NCBI RefSeq assembly: GCF_008271295.1
Contig: NZ_VTOY01000007.1
Coordinates: 50,678 to 114,677, forward strand
Source of the DNA: Pseudoselenomonas ruminis
GTDB lineage: Bacteria; Bacillota; Negativicutes; Selenomonadales; Selenomonadaceae
Direction: 5' to 3'
DNA length: 64,000 nt
In this document: in pieces, positions 18,366-27,354 of the stretch
Position numbering within the stretch: the first letter of the stretch is position 1
How the letters are laid out: each line of letters begins with the position of its first letter
Program-made: the position numbers and the translations under genes
The notes under the pieces: generated by a model
Told to the model about the DNA's origin: nothing
Databases searched by the model: none
Seen by the model: only the letters and a program-made list of their open reading frames with translations

Positions 18366-21300
18366 TTATTTTGCTTCTGGATTGTCCTCGGTACGCCACT
18401 GCCTCAGGATTGTTTCTGCCCGCTGGCGAACATCCGAAAGAACCGTTTCGCGCTGGTTTCCTGCAAGCTGGCAATCCGCTCCAGCTGTCTCCGGCTCAAT
18501 TCCCTGGAAGGCCAATCCGGCCATCAAGCGCCGGAAGGTTTCCTCAGGGTCACGATACCAATGACTTCCGCGAATCCGCAGGAAATTCCAGCCCAAACGC
18601 TCAAGCACTGCCTGTTGGCAGCGTTCTTCGGCTGCCTGCTGGATGCTGCTGACCCAATGCTCGCCATCGCAGTCAATGGCCACCTTCTGCCCTTGGCCCA
18701 ATACCACCATGTCAATGGTATAGGCACCTGCTGCAAAATGTTTCTCCACATGATAGCCATAGCGTACCAATTCGCGATATACCGCCGTCGCCAGCGAAGA
18801 CTCCTCTGCCTCATTCTGCACAATTTCCCAAACAGGATTCTGGGCATACTCAATAAGGCCGCGGCGGATATCCCCCGGTTTCAAGTCCTCCACTTCCATG
18901 GAATGGAATATCCACAATTGGTCACGCACACGGCTGGCTGCTACATTGTAGCGCTTGCTCGTGCTGCCATTATGCCCTTCCGACAGCAACCGCATCGGAC
19001 TGCCGTCTTCTGCGCTGTCCACCAGCGACAGGAAAATGATATCCCGCTCATCGCCCTGGAACCGCGCCGGATTGCCACAGAGAAACTGCCTTTCCTCCAG
19101 CACGCTAATCCCCAGGCGTTGGACGGCCAATTCCCGGATAACCTTTGCCTGCTCATCCCCCAGCATAGAGATTGCACCAAAAGTCTTTCCCTGATATTCC
19201 GGCTGCTCAAGGCAGGCCGCAAATACGGCCACAATTTCCTCGGCCTCCCGAAAGTTCCGTTTCTGAGATCCTTCACGCGAGCCTGCCACTTTCACATCTA
19301 CCAGCGGCATCAAAGGGCTGCTGCCCGATTCACGAAGCGGACGGATTCGTCCATCATAGACCAGTTGATTGCTGTAACCGATAATCTCCGGCACACAGCG
19401 GAAATGCTCGGTAAGCATGCGCGCTTCAAAATTCATCTGCGCAATATCATAAAGCGAGGTGTCCATCGTATACAGGGAAGCATGCTTGATGACACCCTGT
19501 ATGGATGATGCCTGCAGGCGGGTGATGTCTTCTGCCGTCACGCCGACAGCAGACGGGCTGACCTGTTTATCGTCGCCCACGATAATGACCTTTTTGCCAA
19601 AATAGAGCAGTGGCAGCGCCGTGATATCCGCCTGACTGGCTTCATCAATCAGCAATATATCGAATTTCTCGCTCTCCGGCTTTAAATTCTGCCAAACCCG
19701 GGAAAGCGGCATAATCCAGGCCGGAACTGCCGCCTGCGCCTCAAGCATACATTGACGGGCCTCACGGATATGACGCGCGGCATACTTGCCCTTTCCCCGG
19801 CCAATCTTAGCCACCGCCTTGCTCCAGCCAATCAGGCTGGACTGAAGATTGCTTCCCGATACCTCTTTGAGCAGATGATACCAGGACAATTTTTCTGCCA
19901 ATTCAGTAGTCGTCTGATGAAGCCGCGCCGTCAAATCATAAATCTGCTGGGAAAGTTCCCGCATATCATCCTGCGGCACATCGTCAAGCTCCTGCTTGAA
20001 CTGCTGGTAAAGCCAGGCCGCGGACAAATTCTCTGGCGGAACCGCCCCTGCAAAGCCTTCGGCCTGCTCGCGGATATACTGCGCCCACAGCGGCGCGGCC
20101 GTTGCCAGCCGCTCTATAAGCTCCTGGCGGCGAAGATAGCGTTCCTTTAGCATATCATCCGCAGCCAGCCGCTCATAGGCCTCAGCATAGAGCTCGGCAT
20201 CGCCTTCCAGCAGTGCCTTGGCAAACAATCTGGCCACGGTCCCATCTGCCGACAACACGGCCATACGGGTAGCTTCCAACGGGTCTTCTGCCTTGCCGTC
20301 TTCCTCGCAAAGTGCCAACAGGCGTTGCCAGCGGGGGAAATCCTCCTCCAGCCAGGAGAGCTGCTCCTCAAGTTTTTGATGAGGCGTTAGATAATTTCCA
20401 CCCTCGTAAACAGCATCGGCAATAACGCCGGCACGGCGCCAGCGAAGCATCAGCTCATCCCAAACCCTTGGATACCAGTCAAGCAGTTCCTTTATCTCCT
20501 GCCAACGGGCACTTACGAGGTCATCGATATCATCTTCATTCCGGGCCAGTTCCTCATAGGAAATCATGCCATAAGGCACGAGCAGCTGCGACCACTCACG
20601 CCGCACGGTCTCGCGCGCCTGATGCAGCGATACATACTGCATCGCCAGCTGGCAGTCGCTGCGGCTGGCCAACGGCCTGCCATCGATCAAAAATCCCTGC
20701 TGAACTTCCTTCCAGTCACTATGCCGCAGCCGGTTCCAAAGCGAAAGTCGGCCGTCGGCATCAAAAGCCTCTGCCAGCTCTGCCAACAGCTGAATCAAAT
20801 CTTTATCCAACGGCCGGTGAAGCTTATAGTCAAACTCCCGTCCGAAAAACCGCGTCATCGACTGCTGTTTTAGCTGCTGGACCTTGCCGATATCCCGGCC
20901 GAGCATCTCCCAAACCTCACGATGCGCACCGCCCTGCCGTCCAGCCAGCACAGCTTCCCGCGCCCACTCCTGCTGAAACCTTGAAAAGTCAATCGTCTGG
21001 TACAGCGCATTCGTCTCCTGCAGCATGTCCTGGGAAAGCTCTTCGGTTACGCGGCAGCCCTTGCGCAGGACATGTCCTTCGCCATCGAGGGATACTTCGG
21101 GAAAGCTTGCCAACAGCTCTTCTTTTTCCTGCTGCCTGGCAATCGCCTGCCCCAAAGCTGCCGCCGCCTCAGCCGGTATCAGCAGCTTCGTCCGGTCCGG
21201 TAAATTCTCGCTGAGTTCTGCCAGCAATTGCGCATCAAAGGCAGCATTTGACGCATAAAGCTCCAAAAACTCCGCCTCCGAAAGCGGCAGCGATGCGCCC

Positions 21301-22871
21301 TCCTCGATTTCGCCTGGAATCACACCGGAAAGTTCCTCATGCTCGTGCAGAAACGCCGCCATCCGCGACAGCGACCAGGCTTTCCCATCCAACAGGAAAT
21401 AGTCCCGCCGGGCCTCCATCCGCTGGATATTTTCCTGACGCGTGCGCAACTTCCCCAACTGCCGGAGCAGTTCATGGCGCTCTGCCGTCAGCTTTTCTGC
21501 CGCCTGATACATCTCCTCGGCCGAAAAGCGGGAGAGCCGCTCACAAATTCCGCTGACCGAACGCTCCATATCCTTGCGGGAATCTTCCAGCAGCGACACA
21601 CAGAGGTCCTGTATGCCTGCGGGCAGCTTTTCCTTCAGCACGGAAAGGGCTTTTGCGGTAGCACTTGTCACCAGTACCCGCTGGCCCTTGGCCAGAAAAT
21701 GCCCCAACAGATTGGCAATCGTATGGGTCTTGCCGGTCCCCGGCGGCCCCTGAACCACCACGGCCGGCGCCTGCTCAATTTTGCGCGCAATCGCCAGCTG
21801 CTCAGCATTCGCCTGCTTCGTAAGCAGAATATCTTCGGCCTCACCACGGATGTCCTCGAGACTCACCGTCATTGGCTCCGACGGGGCCTTGCCATAGTCA
21901 GGATCTACAATCTCCAACAGCGCCGTCGGCACTTCGCCATGATTGTCCACATAGGCCATCATGCTGGCAATCGCGCGTTCGAGCCCGGCATTGTGGCGGC
22001 GCAGGAACAGCACCTGCCGGGGATAGACCAAATACCAGTCCGTGGGCAGGATGTCAAAGCGCTTTTCGGCAAAGCGGCAATTGGGAGTCAGCGCAGGAAC
22101 AGCTTCCTGTAAAAATGTGACCAGTTCCCCATCCAGCGGGTGAAGGTCTGCCTCATCGAGCTTCCCCGAAAACGCACGGATTCCCTCCCCCTCTATCCCG
22201 GGAATATCCTGAAACATGTCGCCGTAAAGTTCCGTCGGATAATCCGTGTCGAGCAGCTGCATCGTTCCCTTCTTATCATAATGAAGGCGAACCCGTTTCA
22301 ATACAATCGGATGATGAATGGCAGCATCCAGCCCGCTGTAAAACATGCCGTCACCCACCATGAGCTCCAGCTGTTCCGGCTCCTGGCGGCAGCGGTCATA
22401 TAATTCATAAAGGGTCATGAACAATGCCTGCGTGCGGCTTTTAACCATCTCGCCAGCCCGCCACAAAGTACGGCGGCGCTTCCAGTCCTCAAACGCCGCA
22501 ATGCGCACGCCCGAATCCACAAAGCGCTCGGTAATCTCACCCAGCCGCGGGTCCTTGCGCATCCGTTCTTCGCGGACCTCAATATCCACCGTCTCAAAGT
22601 TGCGCCAATCCGGTGTACGCACCCAACCGACCAAATCAAAGGGCATCTCCGGGCAGGCCGTAAATTCCGGCTTCTCAACCTCCAGCAGGACCCCGTCATG
22701 GCCCTCTTCGCCGGAATTTTTCCAAAGATGGATGCGCTTCGGGTCTATCGGCAGCTCATCAAAGAACAACGTCCATTCCTGTTCCTTGATATTCCGGATC
22801 AAATGCTGACGTAAGCTGCATACCTGCCGGATATAATCAAATAATTTCAATACTTTTTTCTGATTATCCAT
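18366..22871 (-). CDS. Superfamily 1 helicase with C-terminal REase-like nuclease domain
   Basis: Very large protein (about 1501 residues). An N-terminal region of about 350 residues is unassigned. A UPF1/DNA2-like SF1 helicase follows: GPPGTGKT (about 376-383), LLIDEASQAD (motif II), GDDKQVSP (III), EHFRC (IV), RFQGDERDIIFLS (V) and NVAASRVRDQLW (VI), with a long helical insertion between motifs I and II. The last ~110 residues look like a PD-(D/E)xK domain of the MTES_1575/DUF559/Vsr kind: YTIDMVV, then VAIDCDGEHW, then RLGWNFLRIRGSHWY. Such fusions often act in DNA repair or phage defence; which applies is unknown. The ATG at 22871 has a GAGGA site; an upstream in-frame GTG (22892) is less likely. 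It sits beside tRNA genes. Confidence 0.88.
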   Translation of the reverse strand: MDNQKKVLKLFDYIRQVCSLRQHLIRNIKEQEWTLFFDELPIDPKRIHLWKNSGEEGHDGVLLEVEKPEFTACPEMPFDLVGWVRTPDWRNFETVDIEVREERMRKDPRLGEITERFVDSGVRIAAFEDWKRRRTLWRAGEMVKSRTQALFMTLYELYDRCRQEPEQLELMVGDGMFYSGLDAAIHHPIVLKRVRLHYDKKGTMQLLDTDYPTELYGDMFQDIPGIEGEGIRAFSGKLDEADLHPLDGELVTFLQEAVPALTPNCRFAEKRFDILPTDWYLVYPRQVLFLRRHNAGLERAIASMMAYVDNHGEVPTALLEIVDPDYGKAPSEPMTVSLEDIRGEAEDILLTKQANAEQLAIARKIEQAPAVVVQGPPGTGKTHTIANLLGHFLAKGQRVLVTSATAKALSVLKEKLPAGIQDLCVSLLEDSRKDMERSVSGICERLSRFSAEEMYQAAEKLTAERHELLRQLGKLRTRQENIQRMEARRDYFLLDGKAWSLSRMAAFLHEHEELSGVIPGEIEEGASLPLSEAEFLELYASNAAFDAQLLAELSENLPDRTKLLIPAEAAAALGQAIARQQEKEELLASFPEVSLDGEGHVLRKGCRVTEELSQDMLQETNALYQTIDFSRFQQEWAREAVLAGRQGGAHREVWEMLGRDIGKVQQLKQQSMTRFFGREFDYKLHRPLDKDLIQLLAELAEAFDADGRLSLWNRLRHSDWKEVQQGFLIDGRPLASRSDCQLAMQYVSLHQARETVRREWSQLLVPYGMISYEELARNEDDIDDLVSARWQEIKELLDWYPRVWDELMLRWRRAGVIADAVYEGGNYLTPHQKLEEQLSWLEEDFPRWQRLLALCEEDGKAEDPLEATRMAVLSADGTVARLFAKALLEGDAELYAEAYERLAADDMLKERYLRRQELIERLATAAPLWAQYIREQAEGFAGAVPPENLSAAWLYQQFKQELDDVPQDDMRELSQQIYDLTARLHQTTTELAEKLSWYHLLKEVSGSNLQSSLIGWSKAVAKIGRGKGKYAARHIREARQCMLEAQAAVPAWIMPLSRVWQNLKPESEKFDILLIDEASQADITALPLLYFGKKVIIVGDDKQVSPSAVGVTAEDITRLQASSIQGVIKHASLYTMDTSLYDIAQMNFEARMLTEHFRCVPEIIGYSNQLVYDGRIRPLRESGSSPLMPLVDVKVAGSREGSQKRNFREAEEIVAVFAACLEQPEYQGKTFGAISMLGDEQAKVIRELAVQRLGISVLEERQFLCGNPARFQGDERDIIFLSLVDSAEDGSPMRLLSEGHNGSTSKRYNVAASRVRDQLWIFHSMEVEDLKPGDIRRGLIEYAQNPVWEIVQNEAEESSLATAVYRELVRYGYHVEKHFAAGAYTIDMVVLGQGQKVAIDCDGEHWVSSIQQAAEERCQQAVLERLGWNFLRIRGSHWYRDPEETFRRLMAGLAFQGIEPETAGADCQLAGNQRETVLSDVRQRAETILRQWRTEDNPEAK

Positions 22872-22893
22872 ACATTCCTCGAATTCATCCACT

Positions 22894-23105
22894 TAATCCA
22901 CACAAAACACATTGTTATCCCCAAAAATCTTTCTTTATCCACACGATTGTGGATAAAGATGTGGATAACCTCACGATTTTTCCAATACTCTGCCTCTATT
23001 CTACTGATTTTTCCGCTTGAGTGCAATAAAAAAAGCCCTGGCATTGACCAATAAAGCCAATGCCAAAGCCAATTGACAGATTTATACACAGGGGGATGTG
23101 GATAA
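22894..23105. promoter_or_regulatory. DnaA-box cluster 1
   Basis: Four perfect DnaA boxes (TTATCCACA or complement) at 22935-22943, 22948-22956, 22960-22968 and 23097-23105, plus one-mismatch copies at 22894-22902, 22915-22923 and 23082-23090. The first two form an inverted pair 4 nt apart. The cluster fills the gap between the helicase and the RelA/SpoT-like gene. It could titrate DnaA or make the helicase promoter DnaA-responsive. Confidence 0.7.
23028..23065 (-). terminator. Terminator after the RelA/SpoT-like gene
   Basis: TGGCATTG and CAATGCCA form a stem followed, on the minus strand, by GGGC and a T7 run. Confidence 0.8.
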
Positions 23106-23939
23106 TCATGCTGCCTGTCCTGTTTTGCCCTCCCAAGTCACTTTATCGGCCCCATCGGGCATAATGACATGGTTGTTATACACAACGCTCATGCGGGTTG
23201 CTTCTGCCCGCTCATCCTCAGATGCCTTAGGATTGCGGCGAATCTCATAAACCTCATGCGACACCTGCTTTATCGCATAGGATTGCGCCGTATGGAATTG
23301 AAGCTCTACCCTGACACCTTCCGGACTCATGAGCTGCGCATTGATTCCCTGATAGAACTTACCACCCCAGGCGTTGCGGAATTTGATCACAGTAAAGCCC
23401 GAGGCTTCCAACTGGTGCAGCGCCTTTGGTACGCGATCCGCATAAGATTTTTCGTCGACCACCAGCGTATACCGCAGCACATCACTGATTGCCCCGGCGG
23501 CCGTATCCAGACTCTCATGATTGGCCTCTGCATCCGCCAGTATTTTTCCCGACAGACTGTCGGCGCTCTTGAAACGGTTTTCTAATCCTTCCAGATAGGA
23601 ACCCTCTGTTTCGAGCTGCTGCATGGCAGCCGTGATACCGTCCTCGGCCTCTCGTGCCCTTAACAGGAGCTGCGCTGCCAAAACATCCGCCTGTTCACGC
23701 CGTTCCCGGCGTTTGCCCGCCGCTTTTGCCTCGCGGCCATCGCTGAAATCGGCCAATTCCACCACAGCGGCCAAAGATTCGTCACTAGCTGCCGCGGCAT
23801 AACCGCGTGAAACATTCACGGGCGCTACCACCGCCATCATCAGCATTACCGTTGCGGTGAGGGTACGGGCTGCCCAGCCTGCACGAAGCAGCTTACGGGC
23901 AGAATATCTCGATAACTTCTGTTTCATGTCGTATTTCAT
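23106..23939 (-). CDS. Exported RelA/SpoT-like domain protein
   Basis: Protein of 277 residues with an N-terminal signal peptide or anchor (basic start, hydrophobic core about 24-42, likely cleavage after GYAAA). A helical linker is followed by a segment that matches the RelA/SpoT nucleotidyltransferase fold in order: RFKSADSLSGKI (about 122-133), ISDVLRYTLVV (151-161), FYQGINAQL (195-203) and VELQFHTAQSYAIKQVSHEVYE (211-232). These parallel the R-x-KS-x-x-S-I, D-[IL]-x-R, GY-x-x-[IL]-H and vEiQirT motifs. The GY-x-x-x-H histidine is Asn here, so synthetase activity is uncertain. The start at 23939 follows a TTGGAGG site. No partner gene suggests a function. Confidence 0.72.
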   Translation of the reverse strand: MKYDMKQKLSRYSARKLLRAGWAARTLTATVMLMMAVVAPVNVSRGYAAAASDESLAAVVELADFSDGREAKAAGKRRERREQADVLAAQLLLRAREAEDGITAAMQQLETEGSYLEGLENRFKSADSLSGKILADAEANHESLDTAAGAISDVLRYTLVVDEKSYADRVPKALHQLEASGFTVIKFRNAWGGKFYQGINAQLMSPEGVRVELQFHTAQSYAIKQVSHEVYEIRRNPKASEDERAEATRMSVVYNNHVIMPDGADKVTWEGKTGQAA

Positions 23940-24061
23940 ACTATACCTCCAAACCATTCATATTCATGCTGGTTTTCTCGGCTTCAGCTTACGACATTCA
24001 TTATATAGAACGATTCTTGAAACAAACTGGTTGATAATGAAAACTATATGAATTCCCGTCG

Positions 24062-24466
24062 TCACACCAGTTCATCGGCGTATTCATCCCCCAGGATATC
24101 CCGGATTTTTTCTTTCGCCTGCAACCTTACTTCATCGGTAATATAAAGCTGTGCCAATACAATTGCCGCAGCTATAACAGACGCATCGTCCGTATACCCC
24201 ATCAAGGGAATAAAATCAGAAATCACATCAATCGGCGAAATCAAGTAACCCAACGCACCATAGATTCCCACTTTGACTTTCGTCGGGCAATTGGGCTGTT
24301 TCGTCACATAATAAAGCTGCAGTGCCTGGTAAATAATTTTTACGCCTATCTGCGCCGCATTCTTTTTTATCTTATTCCAAAATCCATCTTCCGAAAATTT
24401 TTTTTCGTATTTTTCCGGGTCGATTTTCTTTAATTCCTCTTCCGATACATGAATTTTTTCCGCCAT
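24062..24466 (-). CDS. YkvA-like DUF1232 family protein
   Basis: Protein of about 134 residues with the DUF1232 core (PTKVKVGIYGALGYLISPIDVISDFIPLMGYTDD), a short helical, probably membrane-associated segment. Function unknown; a family member in Bacillus is YkvA. The start at 24466 (MAEKIHV) follows a GGGAGG site and is preferred to a longer reading frame that begins 45 nt upstream. Confidence 0.85.
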   Translation of the reverse strand: MAEKIHVSEEELKKIDPEKYEKKFSEDGFWNKIKKNAAQIGVKIIYQALQLYYVTKQPNCPTKVKVGIYGALGYLISPIDVISDFIPLMGYTDDASVIAAAIVLAQLYITDEVRLQAKEKIRDILGDEYADELV

Positions 24467-24486
24467 AGGATAACCTCCCAGCTGAT

Positions 24487-24527
24487 AAAAAAACGATGCC
24501 AGGTCCAACAAAAGGGCTCAGCATCGT
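24487..24527 (-). terminator. Terminator after the small coiled-coil gene
   Basis: ACGATGC pairs with GCATCGT and is followed by a T7 run on the minus strand. Confidence 0.7.
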
Positions 24528-24544
24528 CTTTCCGTAATTTCTTT

Positions 24545-24748
24545 TTACTTTTTGAGCGTTTCCAATACAGCGCTCGGACTCATGTTTTCTTTCTTCATGA
24601 ACTCAAGCAGTTCTTTATAATCGGTCTTTGCTTTCTGCTCATTAAGTTCAGCAAGCTCAGCTTTCAATTTTTTGAGCTCAGCCTGTTTCTTAGCAATTTT
24701 TGCCTCAATCTTAGCGATTTTTTCTTCGTAATTTGCAGTTCTAGCCAT
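24545..24748 (-). CDS. Small coiled-coil protein, 67 residues
   Basis: Not assigned to a named function. Residues 7-44 form an almost ideal Lys/Glu/Ala coiled coil, followed by a short C-terminal helix (YKELLEFMKKENMSPSAVLETLKK). The helix-coil plan recalls small nucleoid-associated or H-NS-like proteins, but no DNA-binding motif is certain. It has a GGAGAA ribosome-binding site and its own terminator. Confidence 0.7.
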   Translation of the reverse strand: MARTANYEEKIAKIEAKIAKKQAELKKLKAELAELNEQKAKTDYKELLEFMKKENMSPSAVLETLKK

Positions 24749-24849
24749 TTGCCATTCTCCTTTTAAATAATCTTGAATCGATTACCTTTATCTGCTCTCA
24801 TTATACAAGATTATCCTTAAAAAGACAAAATATTTTTCTATACAAATGC

Positions 24850-25836
24850 TTAAAAACGATTAAACCATTCCTGTATTTCATCGCCCTTTAATTTTTGCTG
24901 CAAGGCCAGCTGCAACAATATCCGCGCTTTTTGCGGATTTAAACTCTCACTATGGAGAATTTTTGCCGCTTCATAAGATGGCTCGGCAACCGTTACCTGT
25001 CCTGCATAGCCACGGGTACTGCGAACTACAGTTACGCCATCTTCTACCGCCTGCGCCAGCTTTTTTTCGACCGGTGCCGGCAGGCTTCCATTTCCCATGC
25101 CAGCATAAATAATCCCTTGGGCACCAGCTTTTACAGCAGCTTCCACCAAAAGGCCATCATCGCCAGCATATCCGTAAAGAATCCGCACATCGGGAAGTTC
25201 CTGAATCGTTTCGCTAAGCTTCAGGCTCCCGTCAAGATGCGTGTATTCACTGCGGCGGGTAAATTTCACCACACCGTCGTCCACACTGCCCAGCGAGCCG
25301 CCATTAGGCGACTGGAAAGTATGGACGGACATCGTATGCGACTTGGTAACATCATGTGCCCCATCGATTTGGTTATTGGTCACCACCAAGACGCCGCGGT
25401 CGCGGGCTTCCGGGCTGACGGCCACCCGCACGGCATCGAGGAGGTTCAGCGGACCATCCGCACTGATGGCCGTAGCCGGACGCATCGCCCCCGTCAGTAC
25501 GATGGGCTTGTCGGTACAGGTCAGCAGGCTCAGCAGATAGGCCGTCTCCTCCATCGTATCCGTACCATGGGTGATAACCACACCGTCAATCCCTTCGAAA
25601 GCCAGCAGTTCATTGCAGCGGCGCGCGAGTTTAAGCTGGATTTCCTGGGTCATATCCTTGCTGTCAATCGCGGCAATCTGCTCGCCAGATACCTCCGCCA
25701 GTTCACGGATTTCCGGCACCGCCGCCAAGAGGGACTCAATGCCAATAGCACCGGCCTGATACCCGGTCGTAGCCGTATCCGATTCCGCACTGCCCGCAAT
25801 CGTACCGCCTGTTGCCAATACATAAATCTTTTTCAT
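24850..25836 (-). CDS. ansA: L-asparaginase
   Basis: Asparaginase/glutaminase of about 328 residues, converting asparagine to aspartate and ammonia. Both threonine signatures are present: ATGGTIAG (about 8-15) and VITHGTDTMEETAYLL (about 86-101). No signal peptide is seen, so it is probably cytosolic. The ATG at 25836 has a GGGAGG site; an in-frame TTG 6 nt earlier is unlikely. It follows the HAD gene by 2 nt. The aspartate made could feed fumarate for the mfrABE pathway in this window (inference). Confidence 0.93.
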   Translation of the reverse strand: MKKIYVLATGGTIAGSAESDTATTGYQAGAIGIESLLAAVPEIRELAEVSGEQIAAIDSKDMTQEIQLKLARRCNELLAFEGIDGVVITHGTDTMEETAYLLSLLTCTDKPIVLTGAMRPATAISADGPLNLLDAVRVAVSPEARDRGVLVVTNNQIDGAHDVTKSHTMSVHTFQSPNGGSLGSVDDGVVKFTRRSEYTHLDGSLKLSETIQELPDVRILYGYAGDDGLLVEAAVKAGAQGIIYAGMGNGSLPAPVEKKLAQAVEDGVTVVRSTRGYAGQVTVAEPSYEAAKILHSESLNPQKARILLQLALQQKLKGDEIQEWFNRF

Positions 25837-25838
25837 GC

Positions 25839-26681
25839 TCAAGCCTCCCTAGTTGCTGCGACATGTTCCAAAATCCAGGCCATCAGATGTTCCTCAACAG
25901 GGCAACCCGTATAATCCGCAGCGTTCTTGGTATCGTCATGCGCATTTCCCGACGCCACACCAACATCTGCCAATTCGAGCATTTCGTTGTCATTTAAATA
26001 ATCCCCAGCGGCAATAATCCGATAATCTTTCCACTCCGGCAGACTGCGGATTTTCTCCACCATCGTCCCCTTGGAAACTCCTTTGGCAACAAATTCGTAG
26101 TAATTCACTTCAGAATAAAAACTGTTGGTTAATGCATCGATGCCAAATTTCTTTTCCAACCGTTCCACACGATGAAGGACTGCCGGTTCGGCACAAATAA
26201 AGAATTTGAGCCACGGCGTTTTATCCGTATCCCGAAGTTTATCGAGCGTGCAGTGCTCGTATTTATAATACTCAAACGGCAGCCGCGGATCATCGTATTT
26301 CTCATTGCTGATGATATGGCAATTATCTGCCGTATACACCTCAATACAAGCATGCGGAAATGATTCCCGCACCGCTTCGGCAAAACGCGGCCAAATGGTC
26401 TTATCCTCTGCCGAAAGCAGCGGACAGGTTGCCAGAATTTCTTTTTTATTCCAATCGTAGAGCATCGAACCATTGAAGAAAATACTCGGCGCGTTAATTG
26501 GCAAATCTTTGACATACCCTTCCGCGGCCTCTGGCGTGCGGCCCGTGGCAATGGCAAAACGGCCGCCTCCTTCCACAAACCGCTGCAGCGCTTCTTTATT
26601 TTCCTCCGAAATCACCCCGCCGCGCGGAATCAGTGTCCCATCGAGGTCGCTTATCAGCAAAATATTTTCATAAGGTTTCAA
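25839..26681 (-). CDS. Cof-type HAD phosphatase
   Basis: Haloacid-dehalogenase-fold hydrolase of 280 residues with a type IIB cap. Motif I is ISDLDGTL with the nucleophile Asp near residue 11. Motif II is the AIATGRTPEAA Thr, and motif III/IV is IAAGDYLNDNEML. Substrate is unknown, probably a sugar phosphate. The start appears to be TTG (26681) preceded by GAAGGGGAA, as no in-frame ATG lies before motif I. First gene of a pair with asparaginase. Confidence 0.88.
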   Translation of the reverse strand: MKPYENILLISDLDGTLIPRGGVISEENKEALQRFVEGGGRFAIATGRTPEAAEGYVKDLPINAPSIFFNGSMLYDWNKKEILATCPLLSAEDKTIWPRFAEAVRESFPHACIEVYTADNCHIISNEKYDDPRLPFEYYKYEHCTLDKLRDTDKTPWLKFFICAEPAVLHRVERLEKKFGIDALTNSFYSEVNYYEFVAKGVSKGTMVEKIRSLPEWKDYRIIAAGDYLNDNEMLELADVGVASGNAHDDTKNAADYTGCPVEEHLMAWILEHVAATREA

Positions 26682-26780
26682 ACCGCATTCCCCTTCCTTT
26701 ACCGAATCAGTTCATTAATAATTATACCTGCAAGGAGGCAATACGGAAAGAACTTTCTCATTAGAAAAAGAAACCATGCA

Positions 26781-27131
26781 TCATTTTTCGCGTTTTCGCA
26801 GGCCATGACGCGTCCGCCATTGAATCAGGATATGACGAATGGCCATAAGCGGATGATGCCAAAGCATCCGCGGGCCGCTATAACGCATAATCGTCAAAAT
26901 CAATTCCCGCTGCGGTTTCGCATAACAATGAATCGGGCAAACACTGCAAAACGTCTTTACCGCCATGCGCGGGCATCTGGCAATGCGGATATCCGCATAG
27001 GCCGCAATAGCTTCACAATCCGGACACAGCTCGTTCCCGGATTCCCGAATATGATGATGGCCATGGCAATATATCTTCATGATTTCCTGCACCGTTTTCC
27101 GCTCTGCTATGCGTTTTGCTTCGACATTCAT
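26781..27131 (-). CDS. YgbA-like nitrous-oxide-stimulated promoter family protein
   Basis: Cys/His-rich protein of 116 residues resembling the YgbA_NO family, which in enterobacteria is induced by nitrosative stress. Conserved-looking motifs are IYCHGHHH, CPDCEAIAAYADIRIARCP, FCSVCPIHCY and MRYSGPRM, consistent with a metal or Fe-S site. The molecular role is not established. Confidence 0.82.
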   Translation of the reverse strand: MNVEAKRIAERKTVQEIMKIYCHGHHHIRESGNELCPDCEAIAAYADIRIARCPRMAVKTFCSVCPIHCYAKPQRELILTIMRYSGPRMLWHHPLMAIRHILIQWRTRHGLRKREK

Positions 27132-27178
27132 AACAATCCCCTGCCCTTCTTTATCCAGAAATTATACCACAAATGAAG

Positions 27179-27298
27179 TTATCCACCAGGTAGCGGATGT
27201 TACGAATCGTTTCTGTGGATAGCTGTGGATAATCCCCAGACTTTTTAACACCTTATCCACAGATTTTCAGCAATCATCCACAGTGTTTCTGTGGATAA
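27179..27298. promoter_or_regulatory. DnaA-box cluster 2
   Basis: Three perfect DnaA boxes at 27224-27232, 27253-27261 and 27290-27298, with one-mismatch copies at 27179-27187, 27214-27222 and 27274-27282. They fill the gap between the YgbA-like gene and the brnQ terminator. Confidence 0.7.
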
Positions 27299-27312
27299 GT
27301 ATTTCAGGTACT

Positions 27313-27343
27313 AAAAAATGCCCCTGCCAAAAGCAGAGGCATT
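27313..27343 (-). terminator. Terminator after brnQ
   Basis: AATGCCTCTGC and GCAGGGGCATT pair on the minus strand, followed by a T-run. Confidence 0.85.
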
Positions 27344-27354
27344 TCCCTATACGA

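Noticed and set aside
22894..27298. Chromosomal origin of replication at the DnaA-box clusters
   Set aside because: No dnaA, dnaN, rpmH or parAB genes are near, genes keep the same direction on both sides, and the rRNA operon enters from the right. Boxes alone do not make an origin.
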